Shown piece after piece: positions 1-9,286 of a DNA stretch of 64,000 nucleotides. The DNA lies in the NCBI RefSeq assembly GCF_018024475.1, contig NZ_CP054393.1:558001-622000 (forward strand), given 5' to 3'. Position 1 is the stretch's first letter. Each line of letters opens with the position of its first letter. This DNA comes from Candidatus Phytoplasma luffae. Lineage in GTDB: Bacteria; Bacillota_I; Bacilli_A; Acholeplasmatales; Acholeplasmataceae. The notes under the pieces were generated by a model. It was not told where the DNA came from and searched no databases. It saw nothing but the letters and a program-made list of their open reading frames with translations. The translations under genes and the position numbers were made by a program.

Positions 1-1
1 T

Positions 2-1378
2 ATTGACGAGATTCACGTTTTGTCTCCGAATGCTTTTAATTCTTTATTAAAAGTTTTGGAAGATCCTCCTTCTGATGTTATTTTTATTTTTATTACTAGT
101 GAATTTCATAAAATTCCTAAAAATTTTTTTTCTCGCACTCAATATTTTTATTTAAGTAATATTTCTGAAGAAGATATTAGAAAAAAATTAAAATATATTT
201 CTGAAGAAGAAAATATTGTTATTTCTGATAAATCTTTACAAAAAATTGCTTTTTATGCTAATGGAAGTTTAAGAGAACCTTTGAATTTACTAGATCAAGT
301 TAATTCTTATAGTAACGGTCAAGTTAATGAAGAAGATATTAATGAGATATTAAAAATAATTCCTGAAGATAAAATAAAAGAACTTTTTAAATTTTTATTT
401 CAAAAAGATGTTAGCAAATTTATTTCTTTTTTAGAAGGTATTTTGTTTTTTGAATTAAATTTCACAATTTTTTTAAATGATGTAATATATTTTTTGCAAA
501 AAAAAATGATCAAAAATTCAAAAAAAGATATTCAATGTTTTGATGCTTGGGATAAATTAAATATTCCTCAGAAAGAAAATGTTTTTGAAAAATTATTTGA
601 ATTGATTGAAAAAGTTAAATTCTCTAAAGATAAACGTAAAACATTAATTATTGGTTTTATTTTTATTTACGAAACCTTGAATAAAGAATGTTCGAATATT
701 ATCATTAATAATGATGTTTTTAATAAAAAAAATAATAAAGAATTTAATGAAAATTTAAAAAAAGATAGTTTTGATATCAAACACAATGATAATACTTTTA
801 ATAAAAAAAATAATAAAGAATTTGATATCAAAACTAATCATTTATATAATAAAACAGTAGAAAATAAAAAAAAATTAACTTTTAGAGAAGATTTTTTAAA
901 TAATATTTTGAATGTTTTGATTTTTAGTAATAATTCTAAAAAAGAATTCATCCAAAAAGGATGGCCGACATTAAAAAAATATCGAATTAATGAATTAGAG
1001 AAAACAGCTAGATTATTATACAATTCTAAATTGCTTTTAGTCAACGATAATAAAGAAGTTCTTTTTTCTTGCAGAGATGATATAGATTATAGAAGATTTT
1101 TAGATGATAACGTTAGAAAAGAAATAAAACAAATTTTAAACACTAAAAAAAAAATAATTAATGAATATTTTGTAGTCTTGGAAGATGATTGGAAAGAATT
1201 TATTGAACCTATTTTTTTAAAATTTTTAGAAACCAAGAACGAAAAAGATTTGGATTTTTCTAATTTTGAAATTGATTTTTATGAAACAAATTCAGTTTTG
1301 AATATAAAACGAAATAAACCTTATGTTGTTAAATTGGCAATAGATTTATTTGGTAAAAAAAAAGTAAAAGTTGTTTAA
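2..1378 (+). CDS. dnaX: DNA polymerase III subunit gamma/tau, 5' end outside window
   Basis: Clamp-loader ATPase subunit that loads the sliding clamp at the replication fork. The open frame runs in from the window edge; its first visible residues, IDEIHVL, are the Walker B region of DnaX, followed by the family pattern NSLLKVLEDPP and then ITSEFHKIPKNFFSRTQYF (sensor 1 and arginine-finger region). The P-loop and zinc-binding part must lie upstream. The TTG at 20 is therefore internal and not a start. After about residue 235 comes a low-complexity Asn/Lys linker with an internal repeat, then a lysine-rich C-terminal domain. It is followed by a 177-bp gap before rpoE on the same strand. Confidence 0.93.
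   Translation: MDEIHVLSPNAFNSLLKVLEDPPSDVIFIFITSEFHKIPKNFFSRTQYFYLSNISEEDIRKKLKYISEEENIVISDKSLQKIAFYANGSLREPLNLLDQVNSYSNGQVNEEDINEILKIIPEDKIKELFKFLFQKDVSKFISFLEGILFFELNFTIFLNDVIYFLQKKMIKNSKKDIQCFDAWDKLNIPQKENVFEKLFELIEKVKFSKDKRKTLIIGFIFIYETLNKECSNIIINNDVFNKKNNKEFNENLKKDSFDIKHNDNTFNKKNNKEFDIKTNHLYNKTVENKKKLTFREDFLNNILNVLIFSNNSKKEFIQKGWPTLKKYRINELEKTARLLYNSKLLLVNDNKEVLFSCRDDIDYRRFLDDNVRKEIKQILNTKKKIINEYFVVLEDDWKEFIEPIFLKFLETKNEKDLDFSNFEIDFYETNSVLNIKRNKPYVVKLAIDLFGKKKVKVV
716..832 (+). repeat. Imperfect tandem repeat inside the dnaX linker
   Basis: Two 28-bp stretches at about 716-745 and 796-823 are the same, and the 12-mer TTTGATATCAAA occurs at 770-781 and 821-832. They encode two copies of FNKKNNKEF separated by about 26 residues. 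The reading frame is kept, so this is a length-variable linker rather than damage. Confidence 0.7.
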
Positions 1379-1393
1379 AATTGTTTATTTAGA

Positions 1394-1419
1394 AAAATAT
1401 TATATATCGATATTTTTAA
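1394..1419. terminator. AT-only stem-loop after dnaX
   Basis: AAAAATAT and ATATTTTT form an 8-bp stem around a 10-base loop just downstream of the dnaX stop. With only A-T pairs the support is weak; it is the only hairpin seen in the 177-bp dnaX-rpoE gap. Confidence 0.25.
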
Positions 1420-1555
1420 TAAATTGATTTAAATTTAAAAAATATGAAAAAATAGATAAAGATTATTGATAATTATTATCTAATTTTTATTAATATTTAT
1501 GAAAATAAATTAATGTTTTTATAGTAAAAAAGTATTTATTTAAGGAGATTTAGTT

Positions 1556-2122
1556 TTGTTAAATAATAGTAAAGAGATTAATTCTTTAGCTTCTATGGCT
1601 GAACTTTCTTATCAAATTTTACAACAAAATAAACAACCTATGGCGGTAGAACAATTAATTAAAAAAGTTTTCGAATTAAAAAAAATAGATTTTAATAATA
1701 AGGAAAAATTTATTCAGTTATATTTGGATATCGTTTTGAGTGGTTGTTTTGTTTTTGTTGGTGATAATTTATGGGATGTTAAGAAGGATAATTTAAATTT
1801 ATGGGATCAAGAATATTTTGCTAATCCTACATCAGATGAAGAAATTAGTACAAAAGAAGAAGATATAGAAGATATTTTAGATTTTGATGAGTTTGAATCT
1901 AAATCAGATGAAAATAAAGATAACACAAATGAAGATATAAAGGAATTTAAAGAAGAGAAATTAGATTTAAATATAGATGAAGATGAAGATGAATCGGGAA
2001 TATTAAATAATTTAGATGAAAATTTAGAAGAAGAAGAAATTTTTGAAGTTGACAAAAATAAAAACGATGAATATGAAGAAGAAATCACACCAGATTATTA
2101 TGAAGAATATTATAATGAATAA
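1556..2122 (+). CDS. rpoE: DNA-directed RNA polymerase delta subunit
   Basis: The delta factor of Gram-positive RNA polymerase increases promoter selectivity and enzyme recycling. Residues 1 to about 85 form the winged-helix HARE-HTH domain (SMAELSYQILQQNKQPM and the conserved DNLWDVKK). The rest, about 90 to 188, is an almost purely acidic Asp/Glu tail ending in tyrosines, typical of delta. The start is TTG at 1556, chosen because AAGGAG lies 8 bases upstream and no ATG fits as well. In Firmicutes rpoE commonly lies directly before pyrG; here pssA and psd sit between them. Confidence 0.9.
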   Translation: MLNNSKEINSLASMAELSYQILQQNKQPMAVEQLIKKVFELKKIDFNNKEKFIQLYLDIVLSGCFVFVGDNLWDVKKDNLNLWDQEYFANPTSDEEISTKEEDIEDILDFDEFESKSDENKDNTNEDIKEFKEEKLDLNIDEDEDESGILNNLDENLEEEEIFEVDKNKNDEYEEEITPDYYEEYYNE

Positions 2123-2170
2123 TTATTATTTTAATAATGATTTATTATAATTTAATAATTGGAGAAAATA

Positions 2171-2827
2171 GTGTTTTTAGGAATATACAATTATACTGTT
2201 TATTTGACTTATTTGAATCTTTTTATGGGAACTTTAGGAATATTTTTAATTGAAGAAAACTTTAATTTAAAATGGCCTTTTATTTGTTTGTTTTTGGCAG
2301 GGGTTTGCGATATGTTCGATGGTGCCGTAAGCAATCTTAAAAAAAATAAGAATATAAAAGAAAAAAGATATGGCGTCCAAATAGATTCTTTAGCTGATAT
2401 TATTAGTTTTGGTGTTTTACCTATTTTAATTGGTAACAAATTATTTGAAGAATGTTTTAAAGATTGTTATTCATCTATTTTACATTTTTTATTAAGGATT
2501 TTTGTTTTTACAGTTTTTGGTTTATATATTTTAGCTGTTTTAATTAGATTAGCTTATTTTAATGTTTTGAGCGAAGAATATTTAAATTTGGACCCTTGTC
2601 AAGAAAAAAATAATAACAAAATTTATATTGGTTTACCTGTTACTGTTGTTTCTTTTATTTTTCCTATTTTATATTTAATAGAGTTTTTGATAAAAGAAAA
2701 TTTTGCTAATTTATCGTTGGTATCAGTTTTTTTTAAATTTGTTTATGTTTTTTTTATTTTAGGTTTATCTTTTTTATTTGTTTGTGACAAAATAAAATTT
2801 AAAAAACCTAAATTTTTATTTTTTTAA
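2171..2827 (+). CDS. pssA: CDP-diacylglycerol-serine O-phosphatidyltransferase
   Basis: Integral membrane enzyme that makes phosphatidylserine from CDP-diacylglycerol and serine. The CDP-alcohol phosphatidyltransferase motif is visible: DMFDGAVSN, then a spacer rich in Lys, then G-x3-D-x3-D (YGVQIDSLADIISFG). Several hydrophobic helices follow. The open frame reaches back to a TTG at 2159, but GGAG at 2161-2164 is a Shine-Dalgarno sequence with GTG at 2171 well spaced behind it, so GTG is taken as the start. The next gene is psd, the following enzyme of the pathway, so the pair forms a phosphatidylethanolamine branch supplied by cdsA (41055-41981). Confidence 0.9.
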   Translation: MFLGIYNYTVYLTYLNLFMGTLGIFLIEENFNLKWPFICLFLAGVCDMFDGAVSNLKKNKNIKEKRYGVQIDSLADIISFGVLPILIGNKLFEECFKDCYSSILHFLLRIFVFTVFGLYILAVLIRLAYFNVLSEEYLNLDPCQEKNNNKIYIGLPVTVVSFIFPILYLIEFLIKENFANLSLVSVFFKFVYVFFILGLSFLFVCDKIKFKKPKFLFF

Positions 2828-2894
2828 TTTTATTTTATTTATTATCTTTGATTTTTTTGATTAAAAAATAAAATAAAGAAATGTTATTGCGTTA

Positions 2895-3749
2895 ATGAAA
2901 AATAAAAATAAAAACAAGGAAGATAATTTTTTATCTTTTTTATATTCTAATTTAGAAAAAAGTTTTTGGAAGAGATTCATTTTAAGAATTTGCATTTCTA
3001 AAACGTTAAATAAGGCATCAACTTTGTATCTGAAATCTTTTGTTTCTAAAATACATATAAAAAAAATAGTTAAAAAAAATAATATAGATTTAAATTTATT
3101 TGAAAAAAATAAATTTAAATCTTATAATGATTTTTTTATACGCAAATATAAAAATATATCTTTTGTCAAAGATAATGATTGTTTCATTAGTCCTTGTGAA
3201 GGAAAAATAATGACTTTTTATATTAATGATAATAGTGTTTTTTCTATTAAAGGCGTTAATTATCATTTATCAGATCTTTTAAAAAATAGTTCTTTAGCTT
3301 CTGAATATAATGAAGGTTATTTGATTTTGTTGAGGTTGAGACCTGTTGATTATCATCGTTATATTTTTGTAGATGATGGAGTGCAAAAAAAAGAAAATAT
3401 TTGTCGTATCAAAGGCAAACTTCATACTGTTAACCCTATTTCTTTTAAATATTACAATGTTTTTGCTGAAAACAGTAGAGAATATTGTATTTTAGAAACA
3501 AAAAATTTTGGTAAAATAGTACAAGTAGAAATCGGAGCTTTGTTAGTAGGAAAAATTAATAATTTTCCTATTCAGGAATTTAATAAAGGTCAAGAAAAAG
3601 GTTTTTTTTCTTTCGGTGGTTCCACTATTGTTTTATTATTAAAAAAAAATAAATTAATTATAGAAAAAGAATTTTTGGAAAATAGTAAAAAAAATATAGA
3701 AACAGATATCAGTTTAGGTCAAAAAATAGGTATTAAAAAACATATCTAA
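2895..3749 (+). CDS. psd: Phosphatidylserine decarboxylase proenzyme
   Basis: Converts phosphatidylserine to phosphatidylethanolamine using a pyruvoyl group made by self-cleavage. The cleavage motif near the C-terminus reads FGGST, corresponding to the LGST/GGST site of the family. RLRPVDYHRYIFVDDG carries the conserved D-Y-H-R residues, and VEIGALLVGKI is also typical. Its 284 residues fit the short bacterial form. ATG at 2895 has no strong ribosome binding site, and the gap to pssA is 67 bp, so translation may depend on the upstream gene. Confidence 0.9.
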   Translation: MKNKNKNKEDNFLSFLYSNLEKSFWKRFILRICISKTLNKASTLYLKSFVSKIHIKKIVKKNNIDLNLFEKNKFKSYNDFFIRKYKNISFVKDNDCFISPCEGKIMTFYINDNSVFSIKGVNYHLSDLLKNSSLASEYNEGYLILLRLRPVDYHRYIFVDDGVQKKENICRIKGKLHTVNPISFKYYNVFAENSREYCILETKNFGKIVQVEIGALLVGKINNFPIQEFNKGQEKGFFSFGGSTIVLLLKKNKLIIEKEFLENSKKNIETDISLGQKIGIKKHI

Positions 3750-3796
3750 AAAAATAAAATATATTTTAATATTTTTTTAATAAGAAAGGGGAAAGT

Positions 3797-5440
3797 ATGA
3801 AAGGCAACGATCAAAACACTAAATTTATTTTTATCACTGGAGGGGTAGTTTCAGGTTTAGGAAAAGGCATTATTAGCGGCGCTATAGGTCAAATTTTAAA
3901 AAAACGTAATTTAAAAGTTTTTATTCAAAAAATGGATCCTTATATTAATGTTGATTCTGGAACTATGAGTCCACAACAACATGGTGAAGTATTTGTTACC
4001 CAAGATGGCGCTGAAACTGATTTAGATTTAGGGCATTATGAAAGATTTTTAGATGAAAATTTATCTAAAAAATCTAACGTTACCACAGGTCAAATTTATA
4101 AATATGTTATCAATCAAGAAAGAAAAGGGGCTTATTTAGGCGAAACTGTTCAAGTGATTCCTCATATAACAAACGTTATTAAAAAAAAAATTTTAGATAT
4201 AGCCGTTGGTTATGATATTGTTATTGTTGAAATTGGGGGAACAGTTGGAGATATTGAATCTTTACCTTTTTTAGAATCTATTAGACAAATTCGTTATGAC
4301 GTAGGTTTTCATAATGTTCTTTATATTCATAATACTTTATTACCTTTTTTAAATAAAAATGATGAAATTAAAACAAAACCAACCCAACACAGTATTAAAG
4401 AATTAAGATCTTTAGGAATTCAACCACAAATTTTAATTTTAAGAAGTGAAAAAGTTATTTCATCTGAAATAAAACAAAAAATTTCTATTTTATGTGATGT
4501 TGAAAAAGAAGCTATTTTCGGAAATATTGATGTAGATATTATATATCAAGTTATTATTAATTTATTTGATCAACGGATAGATGATTTTATTTTAGATTAT
4601 TTTAAAATACAAAATTCAACTTCATTTAATGTAGCGCCTTGGAATAATTTGATTCAAAAAATTAAAAATGCTAAATATAAAATTAAAATTGGTTTAGTAG
4701 GTAAGTATGTATCTGTTCATGATTCTTATATTTCTATTATAGAAGCTTTAAAACACGCTTCTTTTGGCTATAATACACAAGTAGATATTAAATGGATTGA
4801 CGCTGAAAAATTAAATAATGAAAACATTAATTCTTGTTTGGAAGATTGTCATGGTATTTTAATTCCTGGTGGTTTCGGTTCTAGAGCTATTGATGGTAAA
4901 TTAAAAGCTATAGAATACGCTCGAATTAATAATATTTCTGTTTTTGGTATTTGTTTAGGGATGCAATTGATGGTTGTTGAATATTCTCGTAATGTTTTAA
5001 AATTAAAAAATTCTCATACTGCAGAAATTAATCCTAAAGCTTTAAATTCTGTTATAGTTCCGAAAATTAAAGATAATAATTTAGGCGGAACTTTAAGATT
5101 AGGTTCTTATCCTTGTCATTTGGATATAAATTCTAAAGCTTATGAAATATTTAAACAAGAAATTATTCACGAAAGATATAGACATCGATATGAAATGAAT
5201 TCGGAATATATGGAGCTTTTTCAAAAAGATGGTAATTTTATTATTTCAGGTAAAAATATTAAAGAAAATTTACCCGTTGTTATAGAATTGAAAAAACATA
5301 TTTGGTTTATAGGGGTCCAATTTCATCCTGAATTTTTATCCAGACCTTTCAGACCTCACCCTTTATTTAAAAGTTTTATCTATTCATCTTTAGAATTTTA
5401 TTTTAAATTAAAAGGTGAAAAAATACCTATCGATAAATAA
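3797..5440 (+). CDS. pyrG: CTP synthase
   Basis: Makes CTP from UTP, ATP and glutamine. The N-terminal amidoligase domain has the P-loop [11 protein letters not shown] and the conserved [16 protein letters not shown]. The C-terminal class I glutaminase has the nucleophile elbow GICLGMQ and the catalytic HPE in [11 protein letters not shown]. The full length of 547 residues is normal for the family. The start ATG is preceded by AAGAAAGGGG. This is the last gene of the + strand chromosomal block before the decayed region. Confidence 0.97.
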   Translation: MKGNDQNTKFIFITGGVVSGLGKGIISGAIGQILKKRNLKVFIQKMDPYINVDSGTMSPQQHGEVFVTQDGAETDLDLGHYERFLDENLSKKSNVTTGQIYKYVINQERKGAYLGETVQVIPHITNVIKKKILDIAVGYDIVIVEIGGTVGDIESLPFLESIRQIRYDVGFHNVLYIHNTLLPFLNKNDEIKTKPTQHSIKELRSLGIQPQILILRSEKVISSEIKQKISILCDVEKEAIFGNIDVDIIYQVIINLFDQRIDDFILDYFKIQNSTSFNVAPWNNLIQKIKNAKYKIKIGLVGKYVSVHDSYISIIEALKHASFGYNTQVDIKWIDAEKLNNENINSCLEDCHGILIPGGFGSRAIDGKLKAIEYARINNISVFGICLGMQLMVVEYSRNVLKLKNSHTAEINPKALNSVIVPKIKDNNLGGTLRLGSYPCHLDINSKAYEIFKQEIIHERYRHRYEMNSEYMELFQKDGNFIISGKNIKENLPVVIELKKHIWFIGVQFHPEFLSRPFRPHPLFKSFIYSSLEFYFKLKGEKIPIDK

Positions 5441-5796
5441 TCTAACAAATTAAAATTATTAAGTTGATATTATATATTTTTGTAAAAATGAAAAAAAATT
5501 AATTTTTAAATACTTCATATCTTATTATATTTTTAAGTTTATACTAATAAATATAAGAAATATCAATATCTTTGTTTCCTGAATTTTATCATTGGTTTTG
5601 ATTAATTTCGTTTAAAATTTTTTTTAATTTCAATCTTCAAATTTTATTTATTTGATGACTAAAATATTCAAATAAGATGAAACTAAAAATATTAAAAATA
5701 ATTTTTTAATTATCTGTTTTTTTATTTTATTTTTAGATTGTTTTATATTTTTATTTTTCTTTTTTAATGTTTTTTAAATTTTTTTTAATTTTTAAA

Positions 5797-5828
5797 TAAA
5801 AAGACTCAAATTAATTGAGTCTTTTTTT
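5797..5828 (+). terminator. Stem-loop with T-run after pyrG
   Basis: AAAAGACTCAA and TTGAGTCTTTT pair around a short loop, followed by a run of T. It reads as an intrinsic terminator on +, and the A-run on the other side allows it to work on - as well, for the pseudogene at 5943. Confidence 0.6.
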
Positions 5829-5873
5829 ATTTTGATATCTTTTTTTTATTGTTGTTTTTTATTTTATTTAAAT

Positions 5874-5903
5874 AAAAAAGACTTAAAATTAATTAAGTTT
5901 TTG
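5874..5903. terminator. Second stem-loop of the same type
   Basis: AAAAGACTTAA and TTAAGTTTTT pair with one mismatch. It resembles a degraded duplicate of the terminator at 5797-5828. Confidence 0.35.
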
Positions 5904-5942
5904 ATAAAGTTTTAATTAAGTTAATAAAAATTAAAAAAAATT

Positions 5943-6376
5943 TTATAATTGTAAAATTTTCAAAACTTTTTCATAATTATTTCCACTTATTTCTAAAAAG
6001 TCATAAAGATTTTTTAAAAATTCCGTATTAGTTTTAATTTTTTTCAAAGTTTGACAAATACAAACTTGATGAAAAGAGTCGAATAATATAATATAAAAAC
6101 ACCATTTTTTTATTTTTCTGTCATGTTCGAAAAAACCAAAAATCCGTTGTGAATTATCTATTTTTATACTTTTAATAACTTTTTTCCTTAAAATAGATAA
6201 ATGAATTTTATCAGTATTTTTATCAAATTTTTTTTCGATTTTATCAAATTTTTAAATTTTTTGATACTCCAATTATCAATATCTAAAATATAGTCTAAAT
6301 TTTTATTATCAAACAATTTTTTTAAATAAGTATAAATTTTTTCATAATCTAATAATAAAATTTTTTCTAATTTAAA
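5943..6376 (-). pseudogene. Frameshifted remnant of an unknown gene sharing a motif with the neighbour at 6465
   Basis: Read on -, three open segments in changing frames join into one plausible chain. It starts near LEKILLLDYEKIY, continues through IDNSQRIFGFFEHDRKIKKW and ends with FYIILFDSFHQVCICQTLKK before a stop at 5943. One shift lies in the T-run at 6105-6111, which suggests slippage in a homopolymer. A second shift lies near 6250. The pattern R-I-x-G-F-F, then F-Y, F-D, H and C recurs in the pseudogene at 6465-6869, so both may be remnants of one family. No start codon survives and the function is unknown. Confidence 0.55.
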
Positions 6377-6416
6377 TTAGTTTTTAATTTAAAACCAGGA
6401 AAAATTTTATAGTTAA

Positions 6417-6447
6417 ATAAAAAAACTCATAAAAATGAGTTTTTTTA
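6417..6447. terminator. Stem-loop between the two pseudogenes
   Basis: AAAAACTCAT and ATGAGTTTTT form a clean 10-bp stem with a 4-base loop and T-run. It lies directly 3' of the - strand remnant at 6465 and is probably its terminator. Confidence 0.6.
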
Positions 6448-6464
6448 ATATTACAAAAATTATT

Positions 6465-6869
6465 TCAATCACAAAGTTCATGCCTCTTATCAAATGCGAC
6501 TAAATAAAAATTTTGTTCTCTAAAAAAACCAACTATTCTAGCGCGCGATTCAATTGAGATTTTTTTAATTTTGTTCCAAATTCATCTTCTGTAGGTTTCG
6601 ATTTAATAAATTCAATTTGACAAATCTCTTCATCTATATTCTTTAACAATATTATATAAAGAATTACATTTATTTTTAATTTTACTTTTTTTAAGTTGAT
6701 GCGCATGTTTTTTATTTTTTATTTGTTTTATATCATATTTTGTAGCAAATTCATTTAAACAAAAAATAACTTCAAGAAATTCCTTACATTTTAATTTGTA
6801 AACAGAAAAATTACTTTTATTTTTAACCAAAAAATCTTTTAAAAAATGAATATTAAAATTTTTCTTCAT
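6465..6869 (-). pseudogene. Frameshifted gene next to an antitoxin-like gene, possible toxin remnant
   Basis: An intact first segment of 79 codons starts at ATG 6869 and stops at 6630. Two frame changes then recover a continuous-looking protein: CNSLYNIVK, IDEEICQIEFIKSKPTEDE and ARIVGFFREQNFYLVAFDKR, ending in HELCD before TGA at 6465. The ATG overlaps the end of the restored antitoxin-like frame at 6853 by 17 bp, an arrangement typical of toxin-antitoxin pairs. The motif R-I-x-G-F-F...F-Y...F-D...H-x-x-C is shared with 5943-6376. Calling it a toxin rests on its neighbour only; the fold is not recognised. Confidence 0.5.
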
Positions 6870-7347
6870 TTAAATCACCATATGAAAAAATTAAATTTTT
6901 ATTTTTTGAATAATATTCAATTAATGTACTGTTCAGAATATTATTTTTCCCCATAGAACGAAAATGTTTATGCTAAGGTTCTTCCGAATGGGTTTTATCG
7001 GATAATTGTTGACCATTATATTTTCCTAAATTTCGAATAATAATATCAAGAGATTCTTTGTAAATCCCTTGTATTTTACTATGATTTCCTTTTCTTGTTA
7101 TTTTAGTTATAGGATGATATTCATATTTTTTAAATAGTGGAAATAACTCTGAAAATACTGGTCCATGCATCCACGCTTGTAATTTATTCAAAATTAAAGG
7201 TGAATCTTTGAAAATTAAGTGATAAACTTGGGCATAATAAATTAATTTATGTAATTTCATATGAGTTATTGGTGTATTTTCGGTAGGATTATTAGTTATA
7301 ATATAATTCGCTACATCAAAAACATTTATTGAATTGTTATTTTTCAT
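6853..7347 (-). pseudogene. Panacea (SocA/DUF4065) antitoxin-like protein with one internal stop
   Basis: The first 124 codons match the Panacea family: an N-terminal FDVANYIITN, then HMKLHKLIYYAQVYHLI, QAWMHGPVFSELF and LSDKTHSEEP. In this family the last motif is normally followed by Trp. Here TAG stands at 6973-6975, one base away from TGG, and the frame continues unbroken behind it for another 40 codons (HKHFRSMGKNNILNS onward) to TAA at 6853. So a single nonsense change truncates an otherwise intact gene of 164 residues. Panacea proteins act as chaperone-like antitoxins for many toxins; the downstream gene at 6465-6869 would be the partner. Confidence 0.75.
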
Positions 7348-7573
7348 TTTATTACTCTTTTATTACGTTATTATTATTATATATTTTTTATTAATTTTGT
7401 TTTTTAGTATTTTCAAATATTTCTTTTTTCATTTTAAATACATCGCTTCCTGTTCTTTTATTTTTGTCTATGTTTTTTTATTGTTATCTAAATTATAATA
7501 TTTTAATTTAATAAATATAAGTAAAAATTTTTTAAAATTATTTTTTGAAGATATCATTTATAAATAAAAAAAG
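7348..7573. other. AT-rich stretch up to the PMU end
   Basis: No coding frame or RNA is seen. It contains the promoter side of the Panacea gene: AAAGAG lies a few bases before its ATG on -. It ends where the mobile-unit terminus TGCGCTGTTCC begins at 7574. Confidence 0.5.
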
Positions 7574-7688
7574 TGCGCTGTTCCATTTTTTTGGACATAT
7601 TTTAATTTTAAAATTGTTCTTTAAAACTTAAAATTAAGTAGATAATTTCATATCTTTTCAAACTAACAAAGTTGTTTTTAATTAAATT

Positions 7689-7707
7689 AAAAAGTGTCTA
7701 AAGTTTT
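7689..7707 (-). repeat. 19-bp subterminal repeat, copy in the truncated PMU end
   Basis: AAAACTTTAGACACTTTTT on -, about 115 bp inside the terminus. It is identical to copies at 9994-10012, 26214-26232, 47682-47700 and 63807-63825. Confidence 0.8.
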
Positions 7708-7912
7708 TTAATAATTTGCTAGTTTCAAAAGATATTTTTTTCAATATTTTACCCTTCCATATATATAGTTAGGTAAAAAAAGTTAAAAAGGTGTCTACAA
7801 AATAAAAAGAAAATAATCTTTTATATAATTTTAATATTTTTCTTAAAAAAAGGGTGCAGAAAAGTAACCTTTTTTATAAGGTTATATTATTTATGTAAAT
7901 TTAACTAATAAT

Positions 7913-8857
7913 TTATCTAAGAGTTTGAAAATATTGTAAAGGGGATAAATTATTTAATTTAGTTAAAAGCCATTTATGATTCCAAAAAGAAGGAAATTGA
8001 TTAATTATTTTTGTGATTTTTGGAATTGTTTTTTGAAATAAAAAAGGATGACGATGATATAAAATACTTTTCATTTGGCCGAACAGATTTTCAATTACTG
8101 CGTTATCACGTGGAGTGGCTTTGCGGGACATGCTGATTAAAAAACCTTTTTTAGTTAGGATTTGTTGAACTTTTAGAGATTGATAAACTGAACCTTGATC
8201 AGAATGAATAATACAAGGTTTTTTTAATTTAGGTAATTTTTGGATTGTTTTTAATACTAAATCTTTATTTTGACAATTAGAAGTATGTGAAGCGATAATT
8301 TGATTATTAAAAGAATCTATAACACAAGAAAAATATAAAAAACCTTGAGGAGTTTTAAAATAAGTAATATCAGTGAATAGTTTTTGTAGGGGTCGAGATG
8401 AAATAAATTCTTGATTGATTAAGTTAGGTACTATTTTAATTTTATTTTGTAAATTATTTTTATAATGATGTTTATTTTTTTTAATTCTTAACCGACAAAA
8501 AATATTTTTTTCTTTCATAATGAGATAAACTTTTTTCTTAGTAATTGATTCATTGAAAGTTTTTTGGTATAAAACAGTAATTTTATGATGACCGAAAAAA
8601 TATTCATGATTACAACATAAAGCTTCGATTCTTTTTTGTTGCAAAAGGTATTTTTCTTGTTTTAATTTTAATTGTTCTTTAATTTTTAACCAGTAATAAT
8701 AAGTACTTCTTTTGATTTGGATAGTTTTTAAAATGGTAGTAAGATTTAAGTTATTTTTAAATTTTTTAACCAAATTAAAAACTATTTTTTTATCAATTTT
8801 AGTTATTTTTTCAATCATTTTTTGCAATAATTTGAATTTTTGTTTTAATTTTTTCAT
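7913..8857 (-). CDS. tra5: IS3-family (IS150-type) DDE transposase Tra5, truncated-unit copy
   Basis: A 314-residue integrase-core transposase. An N-terminal HTH-like region (KTIQIKRSTYYYWLK) is followed by the rve domain with D163 (LFTDITYF), D220 (IIHSDQG) and E256 (NAVIENLFG), giving the D35E spacing of IS3 elements. Residue 85 is Glu as in copy B, while the copy at 25064 has Lys. No orfA-like frame lies upstream, so it is probably made without the usual IS3 frameshift fusion. It sits about 340 bp inside the element end. Confidence 0.92.
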   Translation of the reverse strand: MKKLKQKFKLLQKMIEKITKIDKKIVFNLVKKFKNNLNLTTILKTIQIKRSTYYYWLKIKEQLKLKQEKYLLQQKRIEALCCNHEYFFGHHKITVLYQKTFNESITKKKVYLIMKEKNIFCRLRIKKNKHHYKNNLQNKIKIVPNLINQEFISSRPLQKLFTDITYFKTPQGFLYFSCVIDSFNNQIIASHTSNCQNKDLVLKTIQKLPKLKKPCIIHSDQGSVYQSLKVQQILTKKGFLISMSRKATPRDNAVIENLFGQMKSILYHRHPFLFQKTIPKITKIINQFPSFWNHKWLLTKLNNLSPLQYFQTLR

Positions 8858-9179
8858 TATTAAACACTATTTACCTTATTTTTTTTGATTATATTAATAA
8901 TTATAATTCAAAAAGGTTTTTAAATCAAAAAAATACCATTAATTTGTTTTATTTTTTAGTTTTGCGCTGATGAAATTGGTAAGGTTTGAAAAAAAAGGGG
9001 GGCAGCGCAATGGGGGGATTCTTTATTATTTTTCTTTTTATTATGTATTCTTTTTATTTTTGTTAGCGCTCCAGCGCTTATATTATTTGATTTATATTTT
9101 TATAAACAATCTTTTTCCAATGGAAAGGGTTTTAAAAAAGAGATGTTATTTATATCGATAATTAATAATAATTTAAAAA

Positions 9180-9240
9180 AAAGATATATCGACAATATCA
9201 AATATCGAATATCATTATCATTATCGATATAAAATATCAA
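9180..9240. promoter_or_regulatory. TATC-rich segment beside the repeat array
   Basis: The tetramer TATC or its complement GATA recurs every 6-8 bases (ATATCGAC, AATATC, AAATATC, GAATATC, two ATTATC, GATATA). The segment is nearly free of G and C outside the motif. It lies between tra5 and the 11-bp repeats and is present in all three PMU ends. It may be a binding cluster or an unwinding region of a replication origin (inference). Confidence 0.4.
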
Positions 9241-9286
9241 ATATCACTTGTTAAATAAGCTTGTTGCAAAAAGGGTTTTTGGGGGC

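Larger units (their letters stand above)
5441..5942. other. Gene-free AT-rich gap after pyrG
   Basis: No convincing coding frame or RNA is seen on either strand. The only structures are two stem-loops near its right end, at 5797-5828 and 5874-5903. The first could end pyrG transcription, although it lies more than 350 bp after the stop codon. Confidence 0.6.

Noticed and set aside
1807-2088. 93-residue Ser-rich frame on - inside rpoE
   Set aside because: It is the antisense of the acidic Asp/Glu repeat tail of the delta subunit.
8970-9161. 63-residue open frame with a hydrophobic middle, present in all three tra5 ends (also 24760-24951 and 48963-49154)
   Set aside because: No ribosome binding site, runs over GC-rich repeats and hairpins (GCGCT elements), and its identity in the copies follows from DNA identity alone.
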